DNA of 64,000 bases from Austropuccinia psidii (taxonomy: Eukaryota > Basidiomycota > Pucciniomycetes > Pucciniales > Sphaerophragmiaceae): NCBI GenBank assembly GCA_023105745.1, contig JALGQZ010000020.1, positions 2,798,501-2,862,500 of the forward strand, in the 5' to 3' direction. The stretch's first letter is position 1, and each line of letters begins with the position of its first letter. This document shows, piece by piece, positions 45,301 through 58,853 of this stretch. The translations under genes and the position numbers were made by a program. The notes beneath the pieces are model-generated. The model was not told where the DNA came from. It did no database searches and saw only the letters and a program-made list of their open reading frames with translations.

Positions 45301-47150
45301 TTATTTTTCCCTGGAAATATCCAAAGAGGGATGAGGTTTTATCCTTTTTATCTCTTGAAACAATTTTCTGTTTTAGTAAAAACTGTCTGTATAGGGTTCA
45401 AGCATGTCATAATGACCATTGGAAGTACCTACACCCACTTTATGGGCTAGCATATTTAACTAAGGTGAAATTGATTTCAAACTGAGCTGGGAACTTCCTT
45501 TTGACCATAAAAGGTTTTTTCTAATACACTAATCCACAGGTTTTTTTCACTCAAACCTCAGACAGGAGCTCTTGTAAATTCCAATTTTTTTTGTTTACCA
45601 ATGAATAAAACTAAAAGCTTTTATTAATATGATATATTCTTGAATTAAGATTATATTTAGATGGGAAAAGAAATATTTTATAAATAATGTCTTACGTAAT
45701 AAATCAGGTATTTTATTTTATTTTTATTTTTGAGATAGTCTACATATTTCTCAAAAGAAAAACTTTACATAAATTTCATCTATACTTTATTTTGAAGTCC
45801 TAGCTGCACCCTTAAAATAATAATCCTTTCAAAAATTTAAAATTTTAGAGTTTAATCCCTTTTTGAAAACTTAATTTTCCAAATATACTTAGAGATTACA
45901 AATGTATTTGATAACATATTTTTAGAGTCTTGATTTTATTTTGAATGAAATATACTATATTAATAGTTTCTCCCATACTTATCTTATGAAAATATAGATT
46001 AAAGTTTTAAAATCAAACAATAAACTTTATTTCATTTTCACAAAGCTTCATTTCAATATAAGATGTTTTATAAAATATTTAATTTTTATTCAACTACCAA
46101 TGAAATGAAAATCTTAAATTTGAAAAAAAATAATTTATAAAGTAAGTTTCAAACCCAAGAGATAAAAAGAATTTTCAGGAGCTCTAACTTAAGTCAGTTA
46201 GATTTTCAAATGGAAAAGATTTTCTTTTTTTGTAAAACTTTCCTACTATAATGTTAAAAGTTGATTTATTAATTAGGAAGAAAGTTTTTTTTCCTCCCTA
46301 AAATTAATTCTTCAAGATTTAAGGTTGGCCTTTGGGATAATGAGTATATTTATCATTGAATTTTCCTTTGAATTTAGATGTCATTTTATAGTAGTTTATT
46401 TTTGCTTCATTTTTTTTGTAAATGATTCGCTAAAAAAGTTGTTCTCTTAAATTTCATTTATTAAAATAAAGCCACTTCAAATTATTACAGAAATATTTAC
46501 ACTATTTCTTTATAAGCTTCTTATTGTCATCATAACAAATTAATGATAAGATTCAAGCAGGTGTATCATTTAGAATATAGTCTGGACCGAAATTGAAATT
46601 TTTTCCAGACATGAGAGATTAATTATAAAGTTTCAGAAGAATTATTTGCCATAAATTCAAGCCATATATATTGAATTCAAATTCTTAAAAAAGAAATGCA
46701 ATAAAAATTATCAGAATGATTAAGAATTGAAACAAGAAGTTAAAATTCAAATTATAACAAAATCAAGATAAAGCTTGTATCAAGACAGGTACTATCTAAT
46801 TAAATAAGAGATTTTCTTGTATATAACCATAAATTCCAAAAAACCATGATATTTTCTATCCACCAACTTGGTGAGAGCTTAAATATAGCTCAATACCCAT
46901 AAAACATGGAATTAACTAACACATATGGTTTTTTTCATTTTTTGAAAAAACTTTTTAAATAACATCCAATTTAAGTGAGGTTTTTATTTTTTTTCATAAT
47001 TTTCTTCATTGTAAAAGTTCCCCAATGGATTTATTAAATATAAAATTCTCCCAAGTAGAGCCAATTTTTTGGAACACAAATTGAAAATATGATTTTTTTT
47101 TTCTTATTAATAGCAAATAAATACTTATTTTTTTAAAAAATGATTGAAAA
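42392..47150. other. AT-rich region without recognisable genes
   Basis: The first 700 bases probably include the 3' untranslated region of the J-domain gene. The rest is stop-rich AT sequence with scattered homopolymers. A slightly more balanced patch at 45300-45560 has no open frame. I see no repeat shared with the other elements. Confidence 0.45.
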
Positions 47151-50100
47151 AATAGATCTAAATAAGCTTTATTCAAGCCTATCAGATATCACTCAATATG
47201 TGGATAATAAAAAAAAAACTTTAAGAGAAGAACAAAAGAATGGTCTAATTACTCAAGAAAAGGAGGAATAGCTGAATAACCAAGAGAGATTTATTGAAGA
47301 AAATGTAATTGTTGAGAAGTTTATCACAAAAAATTAGAATGGAAAGGGAACAATTATGTTAAAAAAACAGGAGTTTGAAAATTTTACTCAAATTTACACA
47401 AGCAGGGAAAATAAATAATGGAAAGGAAACAACAAATTAAAAAACAAAAAGACCCAGAGAAAGATAATTAACCAAAAGAGAAAAAAAAATCAAAAGCTAA
47501 AAGATGAAATGTTTTTCCACATTGGATCAGAAGGTAGAAGATCTCAAATGGTACTACTATAATTGAAAAAATAAAAACACTACAGAAACCCATTTTTATA
47601 TTATCTACCCCATCTGAAACTGAAACACCTTGAACATCAGCATGACTGAAAGAAGGATTTTTTTTTTTTCAAGAAAGCAAAGATAAGTGACTAAATGAAT
47701 ACAAAACAAGAGGTTATAGTGTTGAATTTCAAATCTGACAACATGCTTGAAGAATATGTTCAACCGGCCCTTCAGAAAAATGTGATTCTAAAAAGAAATT
47801 TCCTGAAGGAAAAATGGAAAATATTTTCCCGCTTGTGTGGTATCCTAAGCAATAAATGGATGGCTGAACACCTTCAAGCACCAAAAAAAAGCTTTCAAAA
47901 CCTAGAAAGGCATGGAAAAGCCAATTAAGCTACTCAATACAAAGTCAATAATGAAATTTTTCAGTTGGGATCTCTCATCTCAAAGTATTATCCCACTGAA
48001 ATCTTCAAAATCTATGAAACAGAACCTTTTTATGATTATGTCTATTTCTTACTCCATCTCTTTTATTTCCTAATCTTATGTTTATTCAACATTCATTAAT
48101 ATTTTACCTGAAAAAGAATTGGAATATAATAAAAAAAGAAACATCTTAATGTTTTTCTAAATTGAAACTACACTTGTAAAGAATTTCTTCTGCTTCTTTT
48201 GATCGGGAAATGCAGATTTCATCATTGCTTCAAAAAGAAGTACGAATTAAAGCTTAGATGAAAATACCATCATAAGAGTGAATCTTGGATGAATGAATCA
48301 ATATTTTGGAAATGGATTATAAGCTGGGAAAACTAACTACATGAGAAGGATAGAAATATTGAATTGATCTGGGAAAACTTAAAATGGCATAATTAACTAG
48401 TAGAGCCTCACAAACACATTGAGATTGTCTTATTTAACCCAAATACAACCTCTGGATTATGGAATGATATGTGAATTCAAATATCACTATCACAAGAAAT
48501 TTATCTCACTAGAAACTCAATATCAAAATAATAATTTTATCTATAATATTGATCAACTGAGTCTAATAGCTCCAGAAACAATAACCAATCTATGGATTTG
48601 TAAAAAAAATGACCAATTAATTACCAAAATCATATGATTATTCTGGTTTAGTTGAGGCTAAATCTTCTCTCAAAGAAGCAAGAAACTTCTTAAAAATCCT
48701 TAGTCTCAATAGCTCACAATTTAATTTAAATCACAAAATTACTTAATTAAGTGAAGAAAAATGAGTTTTATTACTTTTAAAAAGAAGGAATTTCTAATGG
48801 AAAGGAAATAATTCTCTAAAGATTAAAAAGAGATTTATTTTAAGAAATAATAAATTATGATTTAACTTATATTTGGTCTTTAAAAGGAAATAAATTTCAT
48901 TTCAAATTATTTTCCTTTATTCTAATAAAAAAAAAGAAGAAAATTCTCTTAGTGAAAATAAAAAATATTTCAATAAGATATTCAAGTACAAGTTTTATAA
49001 TAATTGTTAGAAAAATTCAGTTCCTGGTTATTTAAAATTGATAACTTAGTTTTTACTTAGATTAACTTCTTATTACTTTTAGTATCTGAAATTCCTGTGT
49101 GACTGCTTGTAAATTTAAGAAATGTTGTTTTAGATTCAATAATTGTGTGATCTAATTTTGTAAAAGAAGTATGGGTTTTACCAATGGGTTTTTGCAAGTA
49201 TCAAGCATGTTTTATTGAGTTGTGAGGTATGGGTTTCATGTACAGGTTTGAGAAGTTCCTGTTCAGTACCATAACCTGATTAACCACTTGTCAAAAAACT
49301 TTCCGAAGACAAATATGGATTTTGATAAGCTTTAATATATCAAGAAATTGGAAAGGGATGGATATTTAAAATGAAGAAAAATCAGAATTTTAATTCAGTT
49401 CAATTTGTGATGGCAGAATTTTTAGGTGAAAAATGATTTCAACAGATAGTTTATCAGTATATTGAATTGGAGAGTTCTTCAAGTCCCAGACCAAAATTCC
49501 TTTGTTAATACATAAGAATTAAGAAAAATTAAGGACTACAGAGAGCTTAAAGAACATGTTTCACTTAATTTTTTTTGTTTATCCAAAAACTTCAAATTGA
49601 TTTTAATTTCTTCCTCCCTTTTAAGAAGTGCTCAAAAATTGAGCTCATTGAATTTTAATCTTAAAATACTTCTATAAAACCCTAAAAAAGATAGCCTGTA
49701 TTGAATCAATTAAAAAAATGAAGATTTTTCCTTATCTTGAAATAGAAATTTTAATATATAAAATTTAATATTTCCAATTATTTTCTCCAAATATCAGTAT
49801 AAAAAATTTCCTTTCAGAAAAATGTGGCCTCAGTTTTTTTTATTTTACTAAAATACTTAAAATAAAGTTCCTATAGCTTTTATTACTTTTTTTTCCACTT
49901 AATTAGAAGAAAATTTATTACTTGAAGCATACCAAGCTCCTCTAAAATATGGAGTCATAGCTTCCAAATTGTTGGGAGGTGCTAAATATTTTACAAGAGG
50001 AAGTACAAAAGATTGATATGGGTAACAATTTATATATTATATGCATCATGAAGTAATAATGAGTTATTATTATTATTAAAGATTATTTTGTTATATCAAA

Positions 50101-50620
50101 TATGGGAAAAATCCTCAATCTGATAAGATATTTTATATTTTTGGTAGAAGTAATGAAGAGAATTTCTAATTTTAATTTTACCCGTAAAATAGTTCAGCCA
50201 AAATTTAAGAGGAAGCTTCTTCTTTTATCTGACTAAGCACAGTTCTTAATCTATAGAGATTTGACAAAATGAATTTTTAAAAGTCTAAAAGAGATTTAAA
50301 TAAATCAATTTTACTCATTAAGTAAAAGTAGAACAATTATTACAGCTTTAAAGACTAATATGGTCTCACAAGGTCCTTGGATTATGAAAAAAAATACTTA
50401 TAAAAAAGTATGAATTGAAAAATGAAATTAATGAGAAAATAAATTTTATAATGAGAATTTTTCAGTTTTTTTCCCAAGGCTTTATACCTCTTGATAGATC
50501 AAAATAATTTTTATATAATTATGTTCAATATTTTACTTTTCCTAGAACTGGAATTAAGAGATCAATTTATCTTTTCTTTGAAGAAAAAAGTGGATCTCAA
50601 ATGTAAGTATTTTTCATGAG
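47150..50620 (+). pseudogene. Decayed coding relic, family unknown
   Basis: On the plus strand, protein-like stretches alternate with stops: 47159-47270 (Lys/Glu-rich), 47695-47928 (EEYVQPALQKNVILKRNF, KWMAEHLQAPKKSFQNLER), 48419-48637, about 49230-49360 and 49920-50050 (EAYQAPLKYGVIASKLLGG, AKYFTRGSTKD). Amphipathic composition over 3 kb in one direction suggests one or two old transposon ORFs. I cannot name the family, and chance is not excluded for any single piece. Confidence 0.35.
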
Positions 50621-50927
50621 AGTAAAAAAAACACTTTCATAACAATTATATAGGTAGTTTTCATGCTTAAATACTGTCCAATATTATTTAATGTTTCTAG
50701 AGCATAAATTTACCAATTTAGGTTAAAAACATGTAAGTGACCTTATTTTTCAAAAAAAATTCCGCAGGCTCAGTTTTGAGGATTTTTTGAATTTTTATTT
50801 TGCCATATTTTTCCCGACTTGGAATGTCAATAAGCACAAGTTTTTTCAATTTTTTTTTTTTGCCAAATTTCACCAGTTTGGCCAATATGCCAAAATGACA
50901 TATTTTTTTCAAAAATTCATTTAAAGT

Positions 50928-51305
50928 CTTCCCACTTATGAATTTCCTTCATTTTTCTTTTAAAATGAAGGGTTCAATGTGAAGAATAAAGCACCAGAAT
51001 CCCATTGTTTTGGGAATTTTTTTGGGTGGGACAAGTGAAGGCACAAAAAGGGTTTTTTTTTCAAATGTTTTTTCCTGTCATTGTAATATGCCTATTTTTA
51101 AAAAGTGAACTTAATAACTTCCCACTTATGAATTTCCTTCATTTTTCTTTTAAATTAAAGGGTTCAATCTAGACAATAAAAAACCAGAAGCTCATGAATT
51201 GGGAAAATTCTTTTGGTGGGACAACAAGTGAAGGCGCAATGAGTGTTTTTTTTCAGCTGTTTTTTTTCTTGTGTGTAATATGACTATTTTCAAATACAGA
51301 ACCTC
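50928..51305. repeat. 190-base tandem direct repeat at the MULE left end
   Basis: CTTCCCACTTATGAATTTCC begins at 50928 and again at 51118. Each unit continues with TTCATTTTTCTTTTAAA, AGGGTTCAAT, GGGTGGGACA/TGGTGGGACA, AGTGAAGGC and GTAATATG. The units differ at many sites, so the duplication is old. It lies between the putative inverted repeat and the 3' end of the gene. Confidence 0.88.
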
Positions 51306-51402
51306 CACATGTTTGATAAAAAAGGAGACTGAGGTGGGATTTAAGCAATAAATATGACTGAGGAGGGGGATAATTGGCATAAATTGTATATACAAAAATC
51401 AT

Positions 51403-54400
51403 TCAATCAGAATCAACCTCCAAAATAGTGGGTTTTTTCTGAGACAGGAGAGGAAGATTGGGCAAATACAACATTCTGTGTTTCTTAAATTTATCAGCCC
51501 ACCCCAGGGCTTGTGTTTGGGCATGAATCTCCCAGTTCACAGTAATGGGGGAGATTGGATAAACTTTAGAAATGATGATGTCCAAAGGAACAAAATGAGC
51601 ACAACTATTCAAGAAGCAGATGAAAATGGGGGGATTATCATTTGGAGGACAGAAATAAAGGAAAAAAGAAAAAGATTGGGCTGTGGAATATAAGAAAACT
51701 GGTCTTTTATACTTATTTGAAATTGGATCCCCCATGTCAGGCATGGACATCCACTTGCTTTTTGGAGCCTGGCCAACATCTTCATACCATTCAATTCTTT
51801 CCAAATAAGAGGATACTGAGGGAATTAAGGTGTTCATGGCTTCATAAAGGTCTTGATTTTGGTGAATTTCTTCAGCCAAGTCACCTATGACATCGGCCCA
51901 TTGATCTTGAGTCTTGTAAATGAAGTGGGATACTGTTCTGTAGCCACAGTTTCCATCACCCTGGACATTGATGGCCTTGAAGGTGTATTTCAATATAAAC
52001 TTGGGAAAGTCTTCTGAGCCAGTTATCTGATAAAATAAGTTCAAAAAATGAATAAATATCAAAATAAACAACAGAAAATTACATTCAAAAGAATCAGAAA
52101 CTCACAAACAGCTTGGAGAATTCATCACTTGTGTGATAATTGCTTTGACAATGCTCACAGGTCAAGTCAATTGCATCATAGATATTCAAACTGGTGGCAG
52201 CCTTGTGTAATTTTCTTTGTGAGGTTTTGCTTCCAATTGCCAATCTTCTGGACCCTCTAAGGGTTACTTCTGATTTATTTAATTCAGTTTCTGAGGGTAG
52301 TGAATCTGATGAACTGATGGATTTAGATAATGAGTCCTCAGATGAGTCCACTTTGATAATTGGAGAGGGGACATTTGACTGGGATATTGACGTTGTTGTA
52401 CTGGTCACTTTTGAAGGGGGTCTTCCTCTTCTCTTGGATTGACTTTCAATAATTTCAAATCTTGAAGGTTCTCTTTTGTTTTGATTTTTGTTTTTATTCT
52501 TGGCTCCTTGTGGTCTTCCACGGATATTCTTGCATTCTAGAGGGTCTTAATAATATTGATCATCCTCTTGACTCTTGGGAATTTGATCAAATGGGACTTT
52601 TCCAGTCAAAACATCTTGAAAATGTTGAAGTATTGGAGTGATTTTTGCGATTGGTCTTTGAAACAGGTATTCCCCAATGTCTTCAGATATTTTATTGGCT
52701 TAATTATTTCTTCCTTTTTCAACACTTTGATCATCACCTTGAGAACCAGCCTGAGAAGAATATGACAAATGAAATCAGTTAATAAGAAATTAAAAAACCC
52801 TCACAGGCAAATTCAAATGCCATTGAGGATGGAAGTGTGATAATTCAAGCCTTTGGCGCTTGACAAATGCCTTTTGGGTCTTATGCTTGCAAGGAATGCC
52901 TTTATAATTGTTGTATTTGTTGGTGCATTTTTCATTTGGAGGAAATTTTGTTTTGAAATTTTCAAAGGCAATCTGAAGAGCATAATGAGACACCTTGCCA
53001 TTGAGGGCACAGATGTGTGGAGGAAAATTCTTGACATGGAAAATCATTTCTTAGGAGATTCTGTTGATTATTTCAATAAATTGTTTTCTGAATGCCATGT
53101 GGAGAGCCCTGACTACCTCCAGGATAGTACCAGTGGACTTTTGGAGCCAAAGTTTAACCATGGCATGGGCACCTTCAACTCTGGAGGTGGAGCCCACACC
53201 CAGGTGGCAATGGTGGTTGGTCCAGGCTGGCACATAATACTCCTTTAGAGGAAGCCATGTCTTTTTCAAATATTGCAAGACCTCAGGGTTTTTAACTTTC
53301 TTTTGAAGCTTCTTCCAGTTGTCTTTGAAAGACTTTTCAGTGGATGAATACATAAGCTGAGAAATGAATCCCAAAGTCATTAATAAAGACAATAATACAA
53401 AAAAAAAGTGAAATAAATTGAAATAAAGTGAAGAAGTATATCACTTGATTCCAAAGGCCCATAAAATTTTCAAAATCAGTTCCATGACCAATTTTCTTCA
53501 TACAATGAGCAGATACATCCTTGTTGATGTGCCAAATGCATAGCATGACTTTGGAGTCTGGGAAGAGCTTCTTAATAGAGATTTTCAAGGCCAGATCCCT
53601 GTCAATAAGAATAACTGGAGGGGGAACAAGATTGGTGTTGTTGAGGACCTTTTCAATGTATTGATTTAATGCCCAAGCATATGAAGTTTCATTTTCATTA
53701 TTCATCAAACAAAAAGACCCAGAAAAGGTCTTATTGGTTGAGCTGAATCCAACAATATGAAAAAGGGGCATTTTGTACTTATTGGTTTTATAAGTACAAT
53801 CCATAAGAATGACATGAGGAAAGCCATGAAGAAGTTTTATGGCCAGGGGGTGAGTAAAAAACAAGGGGGTAATGTGTCCCTCAGAATCCCTTGCAGAGGA
53901 CCAAAAAGGATTTTCTTCTTTGAGAGTGTCAATAAGAGCATCAATGGGCCTTCTGCCTTGCAGTTTGTCTTTCTTGATTTTCTTGACTTGGTTGCAAATG
54001 TCTTGAAGGATGACAGGCCTGTCAGACTTCATGTGGCTGCATAATTGGGCCTGAATTTGCCTTGGCATGAGCAGTGATTCAGACATTTGAGAAATTTGGG
54101 ATGTTTCTTGCTCATTGAATTTCCTGAAAGCAGGATGTGCCATGATATTTTCAGTGGCATCATGGCTATGTTCAGGATTTTTGACTTTAAGAGTCCAAGT
54201 GGTACTCTTGGCATATTTCCTGGCATAAAGTGTAAAAGGACAGTCAAGCTTTCTTGAGGTGACTGTTTTGGAGGGGACTTTGTTGGGATTTGGGGTGCCA
54301 GACCTGTCACAACATATTTCAATTTGGTTGTGGGTCATATTGGACCTCAAGGTGGACACAGCATACCCCTGAGCCCTGGCAACATTATGCACATGTTGCC

Positions 54401-54449
54401 AAAGAAGCTCAAGGGTCTGAAATTCACCTTCAGTGGGGGGTTGAAGCAT
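51403..54449 (-). pseudogene. MULE transposase fused to OTU cysteine protease domain, four exons
   Basis: Exons 54449-53445, 53356-52805, 52750-52106 and 52026-51403, all phase 0, 941 codons plus stop. Order: FAR1-type zinc finger (about 20-110; ICCDRSG, LDCPF, NPEHSH), MULE DDE domain (about 210-320; LMDCTYKTNKY, ILIDRDLALK, CIWHINKD), SWIM-like CxnCxH (EKCT...GIPCKHK), an AT-hook-like linker (NIRGRPQGAKN, KRRGRPPSK), then an OTU domain with GDGNCGYR (catalytic Asp and Cys) and HFVPL (catalytic His). OTU enzymes cleave ubiquitin chains; rust MULEs carry this fusion. Three TAA codons, at 53053-53051, 52702-52700 and 52549-52547, are the only lesions seen. Each lies one C-to-T step from CAA. 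The transposase and OTU active sites are otherwise intact. Confidence 0.9.
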
Positions 54450-55020
54450 TTTTTAGTGAAAAATATGTATAAAAGTGTAAAAAAGGGGGAATTGGGGGAT
54501 TTGGAATGGGGTAAGAACCTTTCAAAATGTGAAAAAGATGTGAAAAAAGTGTGAAAAATGAACAGAAGTGGTTAAGAGTGAAAGAAAGTGGTTTCAATGT
54601 GGGAAGGTAAAAAATTGAAAATTGAGAGGCTTGAAAGCAGGTTGTTGTGGTGGAAAATGTAGTCTTTGGGGGAAAAAAAAGAAAAAAAAGTGTGAAAAGC
54701 TTTGCAAAATGGCTTTGGTAATGCTGTTTTTCCAAAAAAAAAAAAAAGGTTTGGGGTGGAGATAATGTGGATTATTGGGGTGTTTGGGCTTGTTTTTTTT
54801 TGGGGGGGGGGCACTGGGCAAAAAAATCCAAAACAATTTGGAGTTAGAGAGGTTTTGTGGGGAAAAAGCCTCTTTTGGGCATGTTTTGGCCCAATACAGG
54901 CCTAATTGTGTTTTGTTTTTAATTAAAAATGGGCCCAGGGCACCCCTTACGTGTTTTTACCAATTTGCTTATGTGTTTTTACCAACACCCTATAAATTCT
55001 TCCTTACTGTATTTTTACTA

Positions 55021-56555
55021 AAAGAATAGCTCTAATAGAATTGAAATGATATTTGTCTTTGATAAGATACCAAAACTTCAATCAAAATAACAATAGTTGA
55101 AATAAAGGGTTAACAAGAAAGAAAATCAGTTTTTGAAATTTATTTGGATAGCTTAATGGAAATTAGATTTTCCAATTTTAGAAAAGATACTGATAAAACT
55201 ATAGGTTAAGATGAGAGAGGTTCATGCCAATTGAAATGATGAATTTATTTTGAAATGAAATTTAAACCTGTCACAAACTTCAATAACCAATCCAAAGATT
55301 ATTAGTAATATATCAAACAAAATAACTACTTTCATTGTAACAAAATCACATTTTTCACGAAAAAATGAATCAGTGTGAAATAAACTACCTATTAAATATT
55401 TTGACAATTGAAATTTCATTTTCTCCACTTTACAAGTCAAGATAGGTAATTGATGCTTAACAACTCTTATTTCTAAAATAAGATAAGAGTAATGAAAAGA
55501 AGTACTTTTATTTAAAGATAGTAGGGTATGAAAATATATTGACTTTATTATTCCATATTTATCCAAGAGATTTGAATATGAATCAATAAATCATGTTGAT
55601 GCTATCATCTTCTATATGATACAATAACAGGTATATATTCCTATAAGACTTAATCTGAGGCAAAATCTTACATTTTTGAAGTCTCTGACAGTGATTAAGC
55701 TCAACATTTTGAAGCATTAAGCGTAAAATTTGCTACCAAATTTTGAAAGGCTTGGTTGAATCTGGGTTTTACAGGAAGAAACAATTATATTTATTAAATA
55801 ATCCTATGGGAAGCTTCTCATTAATTCCAGATTTATGATTGATTGAGTGAAAATTTTGTACTAATTAATAATCTGGACAAGGGAAGTATTAATAATGAAT
55901 ATTTTGCTCAATTTTCATGAGGGGGATAGAAATATCATATGAAATTCTAATGATGAAAAGGTTTTGTTCAGGAGCTCCTTGATATTAATAATATCTGGAA
56001 ATGAAACCTGGCTTTTCATGAGAGAAAACCATTCAAAATGAAAATTTGATACAAGATCAGGAAAAACAACAATTTGTTCATAAATTTTATGAAAAATAAG
56101 ACTTTGGGATGTTGAAATTAACTTTTTTCAGTTTTTGAGTTGGATTTTGATTAATTTGGTGGAAGAAAGGATTATTAATCAAGCTAAACAGCTGCATAAT
56201 TTTTTTACTTTAACTTAGAAGGTTATATAATATTCAAATAAATTTTGGAAGATAACCAGAGGATAATATAAAGTCAGAGAGCAGAAGTATGAAGCAGGAT
56301 TGAAGAAAATTTGGTTCCAGGTTGAGACTGCTACCCGTTCTTGAGAAGGTACCTTTTTTCATTCTGAATTTTCTTCACTTCTCTCCAAAAAAGCTTAAAA
56401 TATAGTCTTTTGAGGATTTTTTAAACACTGAACATCAAATTTGACTTATTTATGGGCTATAGAGTGTGAGCTCTAAGTTAAAAGATTCTATAGAAGTCTG
56501 GAACCCTTTGAGCCAAGCTTGTTTTCCCTTCCCAATGAATTATTGGATTAACTAA
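55021..56555. other. AT-rich region without recognisable genes
   Basis: Stop-rich sequence. The longest open frame (55222-55566, minus) has no family features. Nothing else seen. Confidence 0.5.
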
Positions 56556-56885
56556 CCCATTTGTGCTTTAATATAAATACAAAGTATTAAATAAATATTT
56601 TGTAATTGAAAAAATACAAAATATTACTCATAATATGTAAATTGAAGCTCATTCATGTAACACACATTTGCAATTCAAAAAAATATTACCCAATTACTAA
56701 TAGCTCTTAATATACACACCACACCTCATTTTTAGCACAAAATATTATTTTCCACACCACATATAGTGAGGATCAGTTGATCTTAATTATTATCTTGAGA
56801 AATTTTTATTTGAAATAATTAAAGCCTCATCTAAGATTATTCATAGTTGAGTTACAGAAATCTCACTCAGAGGTTACCAAAGGAA
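56555..56885 (-). repeat. Gypsy LTR fragment
   Basis: It matches the middle of the gypsy 1 LTR (about 3780-4140) in order: ATATGTAAATTGAAGCTCA, CACACCTCATTTTTAGCACA, CCACACCACATATAGTG and AGTTGAGTTACAGAAATCTCACTCAGAGGT (30-base match given by landmarks). Both ends are truncated, with no TG or CA terminus, so it is a relic. Confidence 0.75.
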
Positions 56886-58529
56886 AGGCTTTATCAACAT
56901 TCCAAGGATATATTGAATCTGAATGATTCTTTATAAGATAAAAGCTTGAATAAATTTCTGTATAATATTCTTCCAGAAATAGAAAACTCTCAGATATTGA
57001 AAATCCTTTTTATTTTTCTTAGTTTCTAGAAAAAAACTGGTAATTTAAATTTTTCTCATGTTTACTGATCCTTTCCAAACATAATGATTTTAATTTTCTT
57101 CCCAAATTAAAAAAACTGTTGAAAGAAAAAAAAATTATTTAGCATAAAACCAATACTTTCTGAGGTAGCATGGGTATATGCACTTTTATAATCAATATTT
57201 GAAAATGGATTTTGGGGGAGAAACTCTTTGAGCTTCATGGAATAAGCTTGAATAATGTTTCCAAAATTTCTTATGAGATTATTGAAAAAACTTCAAAGCT
57301 TGAATACATACTTCACTGAACCAGCTACTTAGAGCTCAGTCCACAAATTTTTGAGATAATGCTATATTGAATCACCTATAATTTTTTATAGTTACTCATG
57401 TTAATAATTATATAAAAGCTTCTAAGAAGTTTTTTAAATGAGAAAAATTGATCAGCTTTGGAAATTTCAAATAATCAATTTCAGAAAAAAAAAGAATTAA
57501 AAAGAAAAAACATCAACAATTAAGTTCTTGTGATGTCAAGAGATTGTACAGAGAGGTACCAAAGCCACTTTCAGATTTTATGAATGTAAATATGATTATT
57601 TTTGAATATGAAACTTAAGTAATCAAATTGGCCTAAAGGTAATTTATTAGAAACAATTGGTACTTAATATATATGATAACAGCAGTTTAATTTTTGAATA
57701 ATAGGCTTATAGAGTAGTTGCATATTTATTAATTGAGGATTGAGAAATTGAGTATAACTAATCTGAGAGAGAAGATAAGCATAATTCAAAATACTTGTTA
57801 AAAAATTAAACACTATAGCTGTGACATTGAATAAATGGTACAGTACCAAGATATTTTTGAAGTACAATTTCATTCTAGAAGAACATTGAAATACCTATGT
57901 ATTATGGTTTGATAAATATTTTCCAATTTATCAATATACTTCAGTACACTAAATGAAGCCTCTTTTATATAGAAAGATCTTGTAATTCATAATACCCCTA
58001 GAATTGATATATCATCTAATTAAATTGATCAAATACTCATACTAAATTCATTCTCAGGTAAAACAAGTGAATAATTTTGAAGGAAGAATTTCCCAATTTC
58101 AATAAAAGCTTTAAACATGAGTGAATCATTAACTTGATTATTATTTTTTCCAAAAAATAGTTTCTATGTCAAATTATTTGAGATCATATTATAAAAAGCT
58201 TTTTATTAGAATCTTCAATTTTTTTAAGAGGTGTGAAGATCATTCAAAACAAGAATTCTCAGCTTCAATGATACTCAATTACATATATTATGAGAATTTC
58301 ACTAATTTATATCATGAAATTTACATTTATAATATTAAAAATGATATCTGTAATAATCTCACTTTTCAATAAATACTTTTATATAAGATATATTTTTGTT
58401 TTTTTTGCAGTAAAAATGATTATTACCTAAATAAATGAAGGTTAATGAGCTTCAAGATTTAATTTACAGAGAAATTAATATACAAGCAGAAAATTCTGAA
58501 TCAATAGAATTTAAGTCTTAGTATATTTC
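56886..58529. other. AT-rich region without recognisable genes
   Basis: Stop-rich sequence. Short open frames (57664-57873, 58166-58372) are hydrophobic or low-complexity translations without signatures. Confidence 0.5.
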
Positions 58530-58850
58530 TTATTCAGGTAGAAAAATTAAGAAGGCTAAAAATTAAACTTCTTGAATTTTTATTTTGTGTGGTTTGGGAA
58601 CTCCTTTTGGGGTGAGATGAAATAAGGCAGTACCTTGAGGGGGAAATTACTGGTAAGTATGCTCTGAATCTCAGAATTTTCCAGTAACCATGGGTGCTAA
58701 GGTGTATTAGCTTCCCCTCTAAATAATACTGAATAATCAGCCTAGAGATAATCACAAAATAAAAACAGATTTGTGGCTTCAATAGAAAGAGAAGAACTAT
58801 CAGTGGTCTCTGAAAAAGACCTATCAACAACACTACAGTCAAAACTCTTA
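58530..58850 (-). repeat. Dispersed repeat, copy 2 (partner at 14925-15225)
   Basis: Inverted relative to copy 1 (see the shared blocks listed there). It stops 3-4 bases before the TG of the gypsy 2 LTR. Either the LTR inserted into it or the repeat habitually lies beside this LTR family. Confidence 0.7.
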
Positions 58851-58853
58851 TTT

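Larger units (their letters stand above)
50690..55020 (-). mobile_element. MULE DNA transposon (FAR1-MULE-SWIM-OTU), inactive
   Basis: Encloses one gene for a Mutator-like transposase. The right flank (54940-55010) has ACGTGTTTTTACCAATTTGC and a second TGTTTTTACCAA. The left flank near 50722-50750 has GGTTAAAAACATGTAAGTGA, which resembles the complement GGTAAAAACACGTAAGGGGT of the right flank. I take these as a degraded terminal inverted repeat. The exact ends and the 8-11 base target duplication expected for MULEs were not found. A 190-base direct repeat sits inside the left end. Confidence 0.65.

Noticed and set aside
54430..54836. Overlapping Phe/Pro/Lys-rich frames upstream of the MULE gene
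   Set aside because: Products of A/T and G/C homopolymers in the element's leader; no domain.
55222..55566. 114-codon minus-strand frame
   Set aside because: Hydrophobic and low-complexity, isolated in repeat relics; best explained by chance.
58534..58842. 102-codon minus-strand frame
   Set aside because: It coincides with the dispersed repeat, and the other copy of the repeat (14925-15225) does not keep the frame open.
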